From: a virus
Length of the DNA stretch: 40,846 nt
IMG/VR virus record: IMGVR_UViG_3300006802_000023
Coordinates: 1-40,846 of that record
Strand: one strand, 5' to 3'
Part shown: positions 29,325 through 36,841 of the stretch, in pieces
Position numbering within the stretch: the first letter of the stretch is position 1
Layout of the letters: every line of letters begins with the position of its first letter
Position numbers and translations under genes: made by a program
The notes under the pieces: generated by a model
What the model saw: only the letters and a program-made list of their open reading frames with translations
Databases searched by the model: none
Told to the model about the DNA's origin: nothing

Positions 29325-30155
29325 TTAGTAACCTTTGGCTTGGAGATCCTTGATAAGAACATCATCCACTTCATCAAGTCTTAGTTTCCTAGGAGCTTGA
29401 CCAGGTGAATTACCACCCTTACCAGTATCTTTAGCCTTAGAGTTTACCTGTTTGTTGTTTTCAAATTGTTTCTTTGAATAGTTATCAAACACCTTTTGGG
29501 TCTGCTCATGAGATTGCTTGAAATATTGTTCAACCATTTTTTCATTCACATCGCTCTCTTTGAATTGTCCCTGTTCCATACCGGCTTGTATTCTTGTCCA
29601 GACATCTACAGGATTGGCTAATTCATACTTTTTAGTATGTTTAGCTTCCTGATCCGCTATCCAATTAGAATATTCCTGTACTTTTAGTTCCTCTTCCTTT
29701 GATTGTTGTGACTCAATAAACTTCTCCATCTTTTCCAATTTGGTTAAGACTTCTTTAGGTACTTGATCCCCCGACTCCTCAACTCGCTTGTCTGGTAAAA
29801 CATAACCCAAATAAGCATGATACTTTTCTGGGTATAACTTTTTAAATTCAGATTCGAGTTTTGGATTTTCTCTCACAGCCGCCAAGTCTGCTTGCAATGC
29901 GCCCATATATTTACGTTCGTCTGCAAGTTCTTGAGTTTTGCGAGTGTAATCCGCTTGCATTAAATAGGCATCCTGCATTTCTTTGGGAGTCCATTCTCTG
30001 CCAGCAAATTTAAAACGCTCTACACTTTCTAAGTCCAAAGGTCCATCATCTTGAGGTTCATCTACTGGAGACTCCTCTTGAGGCTGTTCCTCTGGTTGCT
30101 CATCTGGTATAACAACGTCATCTAATCTTTGGTCATCTTGTGGGTTTTGGTCCAT
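29325..30155 (-). CDS. Scaffolding protein
   Basis: A 276-residue, very acidic and Gln/Pro-rich N-terminus (residues 1-45), then long helical coiled-coil segments (KEVLTKLEKMEKFIESQQSK), and a basic C-terminal tail around PRKLRLDEVDDV. This is the usual make-up of scaffolding proteins, which guide capsid assembly and then leave. It lies immediately upstream of the capsid gene. Confidence 0.78.
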   Translation of the reverse strand: MDQNPQDDQRLDDVVIPDEQPEEQPQEESPVDEPQDDGPLDLESVERFKFAGREWTPKEMQDAYLMQADYTRKTQELADERKYMGALQADLAAVRENPKLESEFKKLYPEKYHAYLGYVLPDKRVEESGDQVPKEVLTKLEKMEKFIESQQSKEEELKVQEYSNWIADQEAKHTKKYELANPVDVWTRIQAGMEQGQFKESDVNEKMVEQYFKQSHEQTQKVFDNYSKKQFENNKQVNSKAKDTGKGGNSPGQAPRKLRLDEVDDVLIKDLQAKGY

Positions 30156-30442
30156 TATTGTTCCTTTCTTTGGTATTCCATCATTGCTATGTCATCTAAA
30201 GATTGGGGATTCATTTCCCCATTCATTAACATTCCTAATCTTTGATCGTCTTGCATAGCCTCCATCATTTTCTCCTGCTTCACTTTCTCGTCATTTGCTT
30301 TAGAAGCAGCAGTTGGAGGTGCAATCTCTGTATCTTTTCTTTCAGGCTTATCTTCATCGTCTTCCTTTGTAGGAGAGTCTTTCTTTTTAGCTAAAAGACT
30401 TTTTTCCCTCATCATCATCATCGCTTTAATCATAGGAGACAT
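30155..30442 (-). CDS. Hypothetical protein, Met/Lys/Glu-rich
   Basis: A 95-residue helical protein with 13 or more Met, highly charged, no membrane segment. It overlaps its upstream gene by one base and the scaffold gene by one base. It belongs to a set of four small charged proteins between portal and scaffold. Probably a capsid-assembly or internal protein, by context only. Confidence 0.62.
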   Translation of the reverse strand: MSPMIKAMMMMREKSLLAKKKDSPTKEDDEDKPERKDTEIAPPTAASKANDEKVKQEKMMEAMQDDQRLGMLMNGEMNPQSLDDIAMMEYQRKEQ

Positions 30443-30714
30443 TATTCTACCCCTGCGTTACTTTTAAATTTCTTCCATTCGTCTTTTGTCATATTGTTTG
30501 GCTTATCTACCCTTTTCTTTTTAGGCATCTCTCCATCTAGAGGCTCAAAATCATATTTCTCAGGTTTTGGCTTTCTATCTTCTTCCATTCTTTCAATATC
30601 TTCAGATTCCTTGGAAGTTTGTTCAGGAAACAATTCATCTTCTTGAGCTCTAGTTAAAGCACCCTTTTGCTTTGCCTTCTTTACTGCTTGTATTAATGCA
30701 TTACTGATTCGCAT
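30442..30714 (-). CDS. Hypothetical charged protein
   Basis: A 90-residue protein with a basic N-terminus (ALIQAVKKAKQKGALTRAQ) and an acidic centre followed by basic segments. It is likely intrinsically disordered in part. It overlaps the genes on both sides. No family recognised. Confidence 0.62.
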   Translation of the reverse strand: MRISNALIQAVKKAKQKGALTRAQEDELFPEQTSKESEDIERMEEDRKPKPEKYDFEPLDGEMPKKKRVDKPNNMTKDEWKKFKSNAGVE

Positions 30715-31021
30715 ATAATGTCGCTCCCGATGTCATTGTCATTCCACCCATACCTTGAGTGGCATCAAATAAATTGTTATAAGCACCTTCCATTGTGGTT
30801 GCTCCATACGGATTAAAATTAGTGCCCATTAAAGTAACCCCAGTTAAAAGAGATGCACCAACTGGCTGTTGATCTTCTTGTTCACGCTGCCTTCTAGCTT
30901 GCTCATATTCTTCTCTAGCTCTACGTTTAGCTTCTTCTCTTTCTCTTTGAAGTCTTTTTCCTTCTTCAATTCCTTTATTCAAATGTCCAAAAATTGCTTT
31001 CCTAAGCCAATCAAAAAACAT
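30701..31021 (-). CDS. Hypothetical protein: amphipathic N-terminus, Arg/Glu coiled coil, Gly/Met tail
   Basis: A 106-residue protein. Residues 1-12 are an amphipathic Trp/Phe helix (MFFDWLRKAIFG), 15-50 a charged coiled coil (EEAKRRAREEYEQARRQ), and 55-106 a Gly/Thr/Met-rich disordered tail. The layout suggests membrane touch plus self-association, perhaps a portal- or head-associated internal protein. Confidence 0.62.
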   Translation of the reverse strand: MFFDWLRKAIFGHLNKGIEEGKRLQREREEAKRRAREEYEQARRQREQEDQQPVGASLLTGVTLMGTNFNPYGATTMEGAYNNLFDATQGMGGMTMTSGATLYANQ

Positions 31022-31296
31022 TATGCTTCGCCCTTCCCAGAAATCTTCTTTTCAAGTTGTTCATCAGCTTCTTTCATGGTTTTTGGTTTTGTTTCAGGAT
31101 TTGTTTTTTTCTTTATAGTGCTTGGAACTCTACCTAAAACATCTGAAGAAATTCCCCTCATAAAATTTGCTTTTGATTTTCTTGAAGTTCTTGCTTTTGA
31201 TATAGCTTTTGCCAAAGGAGAGTCCTCTTTAACCTTATCTTTTGGTATCTTTGACATTACTTTTTTTATAGAGTCTAGTTTCATAGAAAATCCCAT
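31021..31296 (-). CDS. Hypothetical basic protein after portal
   Basis: A 91-residue, strongly Lys-rich protein, likely partly disordered. It shares one base with the portal stop and with the next start. The basic nature suggests DNA or RNA contact inside the head. Not recognised. Confidence 0.6.
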   Translation of the reverse strand: MGFSMKLDSIKKVMSKIPKDKVKEDSPLAKAISKARTSRKSKANFMRGISSDVLGRVPSTIKKKTNPETKPKTMKEADEQLEKKISGKGEA

Positions 31297-33359
31297 TAAA
31301 ATCCTCCCATTGGGTCCATAGCGTATGGATTTTGCTCATCAGGAACTAAAGAGGCTTCGCCACCTTGTTCTAACTGAATATCGTCCATATCCTGCATCAT
31401 ATCCGCAGAATCCAGTAAGGCTTCTTTTTCCATATCGGCCTTCTCATTAGGATCATTCATGTTTGGAGTGCCTTGGGCATCTTCCATGATTCCAGTCATG
31501 GCTTGGATATGCTTTTCTATGTTTTCCAATAAAAGAACCTGAGAATTAGGATCTAATTGAAGGAAATCATCTGTTTTTCTGAAGTTGTTCTTTTCTTTGA
31601 TATGTAAAGGGTGGTTATCGAGTTCATGAATTTGAACATAATTGCCCTCTTTCATCATCTCAATATCACGCTCTATTTGTTTCATGTCAGTCTCATGCTC
31701 TTTCCAAGCTTCCTGAACATCGCCAAATTCCAACATACCCAATACCTTTTCTCTAGTTTCAGGCTGCATAGGATCTCCTAAAAGACCTCTTTCGTATAAA
31801 TTTAGTAGTTCTTGACGACGTAGTACCTTAGAACCAGGCAAAGTAGAGCCACGAATAACAATAACATCATTATTTCCTAATATATCTTCACCTTTGAATT
31901 TTTTGACCTCGTAATGGTCCCCACTACCTACTTCTTTTAACATTCTCTCGTTTTGATAGTATTTTTCAGCATATTTAAGAATATGACGACCTACCTTGGC
32001 CCAGGCATATTCATGACGCTCAATCATAATCCCAATACGAGTATCATCTTGCTCTGTTAATAACTGCATCCCAATAGCAGGAAGTCCAGCAGCAGGAAGT
32101 TGCCCTTTGGAGACCTCATTTATGCCAGCAACATCATTTAGCATTTGCTCTAATGACTCCTCCTCGGCATAGGCATATTGAGGGATATTAGGTATGTTCA
32201 TGGCAGTAGGAGGCTGTGCCCCTGGAACATGATCGTATTCTACAACCTCTGTAGTGTCATTTATTGCCTCTTGAGACAGTCCATGACCTCTAGCTGCGAT
32301 ATATTTTCCGGCCAACAAAGCATTGGTCCATACTGCTCTACGGGTGATTACTCGGTTAAATTGGTCCTGCATAGGACGTAAGTGTGTGATAATACTCTCA
32401 GAATAGATTTTCCCGCCAATTACAATGTCATCAAATTTAGAAAAAGGGATCTCATCTACAGGCAATGGATCATCTCTTAGGATCACACCATTAGCACATA
32501 TCACTAATCTGCCCCCAGGATGCTTTCTAGAGGGTTTTTCGTAGTAAGCTATCTCTAGGGCCGCATTTTCCATTTGCTGCTGAATAGCGGACGATGTGGG
32601 CCCCTGAGTGTTCATTGAGTTGACACGCAGGAGGTATTGAGTAGATAGTAGCCAAGCATCCTCAGATTTAACTAAGTTACCCTTTTCATAGTTGTTTCTG
32701 AAATAATCCAATTTACGCACTTTTACGGTCATCAAGTAACGCATATCTTCTTCTGTTTTGGCTAATGGATCAGGAAATACCTCAAAAGGTGAATAAACCT
32801 CACAGGCTATATCACCCTCATACTCTATTTCTCCAGTTTCAGGATTGTAGGCCATTTTACCCTTTTCATCATCCCAACAGGTCTTTATCCAAGCAAATCC
32901 GCATTGTTGCATCCACATATACAGGTCAATACGCTTCTTATTTAAGGCTTCTCGGTCCCATACGTTAGTAATTAGCTTCACACCTAATCTAGCAGCGTCT
33001 TTGTCCTCTTGATCGTTGGAATTGGGGCGCACATCATAGCGAGGTGGGTTTTTGCATAATCTGGCTAGTCTGTTTTGGATGATTGGAAGAATCTTATTAA
33101 CGTGAATACGATTTCTCGCTAGATATTGCGACCCCGATCCAACAGGTTTGAATTGTCTAGAATCAGTATCATAGTAAACAGAATCATACCCTAATAAGTA
33201 TGCAATGTTGGTCATCCATACACCCTCATGCGCAATGCGGCTTGAGCTTGAACGGATTTCTGATACTCTCGATTTAAGATATGATGCCAGGTTCTTGTCT
33301 TCTTGACTTTGATCGTCAGCAGAAGACATAATCGAACCTATTTTGTCAAAAATACTCAC
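31296..33359 (-). CDS. Portal protein, P22-like
   Basis: A 687-residue protein, close to the length of the P22 portal (about 725). Typical features: RIHVNKILPIIQNRLARL and a long N-terminal helix region, FEVFPDPLAKTEEDMRYLM, the motif around HLRPMQDQFNRVITRRAVWTN, and a Met/Glu/Asp-rich C-terminal helical barrel-like end. It forms the dodecameric ring for DNA entry and exit. P22-type portals belong to headful-packaging phages, which agrees with a circularly permuted genome. Confidence 0.85.
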   Translation of the reverse strand: MSIFDKIGSIMSSADDQSQEDKNLASYLKSRVSEIRSSSSRIAHEGVWMTNIAYLLGYDSVYYDTDSRQFKPVGSGSQYLARNRIHVNKILPIIQNRLARLCKNPPRYDVRPNSNDQEDKDAARLGVKLITNVWDREALNKKRIDLYMWMQQCGFAWIKTCWDDEKGKMAYNPETGEIEYEGDIACEVYSPFEVFPDPLAKTEEDMRYLMTVKVRKLDYFRNNYEKGNLVKSEDAWLLSTQYLLRVNSMNTQGPTSSAIQQQMENAALEIAYYEKPSRKHPGGRLVICANGVILRDDPLPVDEIPFSKFDDIVIGGKIYSESIITHLRPMQDQFNRVITRRAVWTNALLAGKYIAARGHGLSQEAINDTTEVVEYDHVPGAQPPTAMNIPNIPQYAYAEEESLEQMLNDVAGINEVSKGQLPAAGLPAIGMQLLTEQDDTRIGIMIERHEYAWAKVGRHILKYAEKYYQNERMLKEVGSGDHYEVKKFKGEDILGNNDVIVIRGSTLPGSKVLRRQELLNLYERGLLGDPMQPETREKVLGMLEFGDVQEAWKEHETDMKQIERDIEMMKEGNYVQIHELDNHPLHIKEKNNFRKTDDFLQLDPNSQVLLLENIEKHIQAMTGIMEDAQGTPNMNDPNEKADMEKEALLDSADMMQDMDDIQLEQGGEASLVPDEQNPYAMDPMGGF

Positions 33360-33386
33360 TATGATTCCCCTTAGCTTATTCTAGTT

Positions 33387-33596
33387 CTAAAGGACGAAAT
33401 CTTGCAATGGGCCAAGGTTTTCAGGCACCCCTTGTTGTACCTTTTCTGGACGTTTAACTGGCTCTTTTATCTCTGCTGTTCTGTATTCGGTGAAATCTCT
33501 ACTCATTATCTTATCTACTAATTTTTGAGAATGATACATCCAATACAAATTTGTTAAAACCAACAAAGATGAAATAACTACCAATTCAATGTTCAT
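33387..33596 (-). CDS. Small single-span membrane protein
   Basis: A 69-residue protein with one hydrophobic segment at residues 4-20 (LVVISSLLVLTNLYWMY) and a charged C-terminal tail. It overlaps the preceding stop by TAATG and lies directly before the portal gene. Inner-membrane location is likely; role unknown. Confidence 0.6.
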   Translation of the reverse strand: MNIELVVISSLLVLTNLYWMYHSQKLVDKIMSRDFTEYRTAEIKEPVKRPEKVQQGVPENLGPLQDFVL

Positions 33597-34012
33597 TACA
33601 CACCTACTTTGGTAGTTTCACCAGGAAAAACCCTTTCAAAAGCTGTTTCTCCATCTTTTTTAGCCAATTCTTCAGCTCTACCCATTTCACATACCTTAAC
33701 ATTCTTCCAAATAATGTACCCAGACTTCGGATATTCACCTCTGCATAGGTTTACTAAGATATTTTTAGGCACTTCCATCCATTTTTGACCATTTCTAGCA
33801 GCAATAGCTATTTTGGTCTCAAAATTCTCGATTTCGTTCTCTCTTTTTACTTCTTTTTTTACTTCTTCTTCAGAAAATCCTACTGGTTCTTTAACTTCAG
33901 GAGACTCAGATTCTAGTGGAGCTGAAATAGCCTCACTTTTCCGGTCTTTTTCCTTTAGCAAGCTGTCCAATATACCATCTTTCGTATTCTGGGTCGTTTG
34001 GTTGTGGGTCAC
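33596..34012 (-). CDS. Hypothetical protein overlapping the terminase nuclease gene
   Basis: A 138-residue protein. Residues 1-70 are acidic and low-complexity. Residues 75-138 look like a small folded domain (QKWMEVPKNILVNLCRGEYP, SGYIIWKNVKVCEMG). The start is GTG at 34012 with a strong AGGAGGAT, inside the 3' end of the nuclease-domain gene (80-base overlap, different frame). Not recognised. Confidence 0.65.
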   Translation of the reverse strand: MTHNQTTQNTKDGILDSLLKEKDRKSEAISAPLESESPEVKEPVGFSEEEVKKEVKRENEIENFETKIAIAARNGQKWMEVPKNILVNLCRGEYPKSGYIIWKNVKVCEMGRAEELAKKDGETAFERVFPGETTKVGV

Positions 34013-34769
34013 GTTTCATCCTCCTTATAGAATGTGGATAATATGCTACATCTTCAACCCTAGCTAAAGCATCCATGATGTCGTCATGACTTCCTCTAGG
34101 AAATGAAGAATATTCTAATTCTAAATCATGTAGTCCTTGGTTTAAAAAGATTTTACCCCATTCAAACATAGGAACTAAACGTCTTATTCTAATATATTTA
34201 GAGGGAGTAACCATTTTACCACCCTCTTTGTCGAGTCTAGCGGCCTTAATCTCCATTATTGGGAGGTGTAAACCGCGTCTTTTGGACTCATTTTGTAAAA
34301 AGTGAATTAGTGCCTGTTGATAGGCAATCGCCTCAACCCCTATAACTTGAGGTTTAAAACGATCATATAACTCAAATATCAACTTCACTGTGTCAGTAGC
34401 ATTGATACGCAATCTATTAGCCATTTGAACATACCAGTTACGATCTGGGTCAACATGAACAACACAGAAAGCAGTATAATCAGCACCATCGTTGAGGCTA
34501 ATCGCCGGATCAATAGTGACAAACGTGTACTTCTCCGGTGGGAGAAAATGATAATATTTGATCCATGATTTTTTAAAGTCTTGTTCTTCATCTGGTACAA
34601 CCCTATTTAAGTATTGGTTGGCAAATATGTAAGAACCTAGCACCTTACGCTTATTATCTAAAAAATCTTGGTCAAGCCTTTGAGGAAAGTACAAAGAACC
34701 GTCTTCCTTATACGCTTCCTCATAGACCACGTTCCACTGGTAATCATCTATCCCCAAAATTTCCACCAT
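33933..34769 (-). CDS. Large terminase, separate nuclease-domain gene
   Basis: A 278-residue protein that carries only the C-terminal half of a large terminase. It begins at the linker region (WNVVYEEAYKEDGSLYFPQR, then ANQYLNRVVPDEEQDF). It then has the RNase H-like nuclease core: D87 (TIDPAIS), E146 (VIGVEAIAYQ) and H-D-D-x-x-D at 228-233 (SFPRGSHDDIMDAL). This domain cuts the concatemer during headful packaging. The ATPase half is a separate gene at 39846-40601, about 5 kb upstream in transcription order. Together the two give 529 residues, a normal large-terminase length. It precedes the portal, as a whole terminase usually would. Confidence 0.87.
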   Translation of the reverse strand: MVEILGIDDYQWNVVYEEAYKEDGSLYFPQRLDQDFLDNKRKVLGSYIFANQYLNRVVPDEEQDFKKSWIKYYHFLPPEKYTFVTIDPAISLNDGADYTAFCVVHVDPDRNWYVQMANRLRINATDTVKLIFELYDRFKPQVIGVEAIAYQQALIHFLQNESKRRGLHLPIMEIKAARLDKEGGKMVTPSKYIRIRRLVPMFEWGKIFLNQGLHDLELEYSSFPRGSHDDIMDALARVEDVAYYPHSIRRMKRDPQPNDPEYERWYIGQLAKGKRPEK

Positions 34770-35020
34770 GGCTTTTCTGGTTTATGATAATCTTGCAAAT
34801 GACGCTCAATAATTGTCATAGTAAAGTCAGCAGACTTATGAACACAATCTCTTAAAACGTCTTGAAACTCTTCACTATCTAAAACTAGCTTAATTACAGA
34901 TTCAGATAGATCCTTAGGATTTTCTTGTGCATAATCCCTAACTTCTATTTCTGTTTCTGATTTTTGTAATTCTTTAGTTTCTTGTGGCGTTGGTGGGCGA
35001 CTACTTACTTTAATTGGCAT
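34748..35020 (-). CDS. Hypothetical protein before the nuclease-domain gene
   Basis: A 90-residue acidic helical protein ending PWWKFWG. Its end overlaps the nuclease-domain start by 22 bases in another frame. The Trp-rich C-terminal end is a peptide type often found at the tip of small phage proteins. Not related to terminase as far as I can see. Confidence 0.6.
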   Translation of the reverse strand: MPIKVSSRPPTPQETKELQKSETEIEVRDYAQENPKDLSESVIKLVLDSEEFQDVLRDCVHKSADFTMTIIERHLQDYHKPEKPWWKFWG

Positions 35021-35201
35021 CTTCTACCACTTCTGGCTCAACAACAGGAGTTTTTTGGTCTTGTATTAAACCCAATTCCTTGCCTAAATACACTAAGTCT
35101 TGTTCAACTTGAGCGTGTTTCTGTTTACTCATTTCAGCAATACTTGTAGCGTGTAAAATGTTCTGCCATGCCAGCTTTTTCTTTTGGTATGTTTCTTGCA
35201 T
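35010..35201 (-). CDS. Small helical protein
   Basis: A 63-residue charged helical protein with a short Pro/Val/Glu tail (TPVVEPEVVEDA). It overlaps the next gene by 11 bases and has AGGAGACA upstream. Function unknown. Confidence 0.6.
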   Translation of the reverse strand: MQETYQKKKLAWQNILHATSIAEMSKQKHAQVEQDLVYLGKELGLIQDQKTPVVEPEVVEDAN

Positions 35202-35209
35202 TTTGTCTC

Positions 35210-35467
35210 CTATCTTGGCGTTAATTCACCTGTTTTAGTATTAATGTTATACCATTTTTTATTAATTAAAACTTTAGCAAGCCCTGATGGTACGTCACTG
35301 ATATTTGTGGGGTCAACGCTCTTTAAGGACTCGTCAACTTCTTTAGACTTTGCGTCAATAAACTCATCGGCCATCTCTAATAAATCAAGCTTGTCATAGT
35401 CATCAGGTAATGTGTCTAATTCTGTCTTTACTATTTGCCATGCGGCAGCTAATTCTGCTTTTCCCAT
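35210..35467 (-). CDS. Small hypothetical protein
   Basis: An 85-residue protein. Residues 1-45 are acidic helical, followed by a small beta part (KVLINKKWYNINTKTGELT). It follows the upstream gene after one base. It could be a fibre-assembly helper because it sits behind two fibre genes, but nothing proves this. Confidence 0.6.
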   Translation of the reverse strand: MGKAELAAAWQIVKTELDTLPDDYDKLDLLEMADEFIDAKSKEVDESLKSVDPTNISDVPSGLAKVLINKKWYNINTKTGELTPR

Positions 35468-35468
35468 T

Positions 35469-35690
35469 TTAATTACTATCCTCTGTTAAATATTGTTGTC
35501 TTAAGGCTTCAAATACATCAATTACATAACTAGCATCCCTTGAACTTAATACTGTGTAGTCAGCTCTGAAATTAAAGTAGTCACCTTGAGGATCTTGTTT
35601 GTTCTCAACGGAGAATGTAATTTCAGGCCGTAAAGCCTTTAGCTGCTCTATCTTTAAACCAATAGAATATAAATCATCTGCTAAACTCAT
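35469..35690 (-). CDS. Small hypothetical protein
   Basis: A 73-residue protein with a mixed alpha/beta pattern: a helix at 5-18, strands (EITFSVEN, FNFRADYTVLSS) and a C-terminal helix (YVIDVFEALRQQYL). It is compact and soluble. It lies between the fibre gene and other small genes, with AGGAGACA upstream. Not recognised. Confidence 0.6.
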   Translation of the reverse strand: MSLADDLYSIGLKIEQLKALRPEITFSVENKQDPQGDYFNFRADYTVLSSRDASYVIDVFEALRQQYLTEDSN

Positions 35691-35698
35691 TTTGTCTC

Positions 35699-36841
35699 CT
35701 ATGCGTCTACATCACGAACTACAATTAAAGAAAACCTACAGGTAACTTCAGTATTATCTTGATCTGTCGTAGATCTAAATTCAAGTAAAGATTTTTCCCC
35801 TACAACAAATGGCTGCGAAGGGACTAAATTACTGTGATTCTCCACATTACCATTCATGTGATCTCTAAACACCTCATACCAACAATTAGAAATATCAGAG
35901 AAAACCCATGCCTTAGTTATAAGATCAGGCTGAGTCCCGCCAGCGTTTTTAGTTAGTGTTATATAGAGCCAATCGACCAGTGCTTGGTGGTCTGCTGGAA
36001 CAAAGAAGAAGGCGTGTTGAGAGGAACCTTCCCCTGCTGGAATTTGTGCTTGAACAGTTGCGTCAGTTGTAGCTGTAGCAGTAATTACCCCTGCATTTGC
36101 TTGGCCTGAACCAGCAAGCGTTACTGCCATTCTATTTACACCTAACCATGTCTCAGTAGTCACAACAGGAGTTGTACCGTCCATAACTACATCAACGGTC
36201 TGCTCATTCCAATTGGCATCAACTCCATAAATTCTAACAGACTCAGCTCCAGTGGAACCACTATCGTCAGCAGTAGAAGTAGAAACTACTGACAAAGTTC
36301 TAGCCGTAGTTAGCTTTGCAAACGTACCACCAACTGACCATATAGTTTCTGTACCAGTATCAATATCAGCATTATAACCAAACTTATTCCAAAGAGTGTT
36401 ACCTTGTCTTCTCGCCAAAGCAACTTCGTAATGATAATCACTTGGTCGAACTGAAGTTGAATCATAATCTTGCGATAATGTAGAATCCAAAGGAGCGTTT
36501 AAATCTGGATGGCTATTAAATATAGTTTGCAATCTTAGATAAGTCTGATCTGACCCACTATTATTAGTGAACACAACACGACAATATTTTCTTGTGATTG
36601 TAAACTTATGAGGAGCTTCAATCTGATTTGTTCTATATTGCCTTGTTAAAACAGAATCCCAATTCGTATTGTCACTGGAGAATTGAACCGAGAAAGTACC
36701 ATTCTGGTCTGTCTTAACTGCAACCGTTACTGTGTTGTATCCAGAAACATCTTCTCCAGTACCAGTAAACACACTCGCATTAGTTAGTAGAGTTGAAGTT
36801 GAATTATTGGTTGATACCATACTATTTGATTTTAAACCCAT
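35699..36841 (-). CDS. Virion surface/fibre protein, beta-sandwich type
   Basis: A 380-residue, strongly beta-rich protein. Residues 15-110 look like a sandwich domain (VSGYNTVTVAVKTDQNGTFS, FTITRKYCRVVFTNNSG). Residues 155-265 carry a domain often seen in marine-phage structural proteins (ETIWSVGGTFAKL, SVVSTSTADDSGSTGAESVR, then GLD-like VDANWNEQTVDVVMDGTTPV). A short linker joins it to the 753-residue fibre gene upstream. Probably a fibre or head-surface protein that binds the first. Confidence 0.68.
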   Translation of the reverse strand: MGLKSNSMVSTNNSTSTLLTNASVFTGTGEDVSGYNTVTVAVKTDQNGTFSVQFSSDNTNWDSVLTRQYRTNQIEAPHKFTITRKYCRVVFTNNSGSDQTYLRLQTIFNSHPDLNAPLDSTLSQDYDSTSVRPSDYHYEVALARRQGNTLWNKFGYNADIDTGTETIWSVGGTFAKLTTARTLSVVSTSTADDSGSTGAESVRIYGVDANWNEQTVDVVMDGTTPVVTTETWLGVNRMAVTLAGSGQANAGVITATATTDATVQAQIPAGEGSSQHAFFFVPADHQALVDWLYITLTKNAGGTQPDLITKAWVFSDISNCWYEVFRDHMNGNVENHSNLVPSQPFVVGEKSLLEFRSTTDQDNTEVTCRFSLIVVRDVDA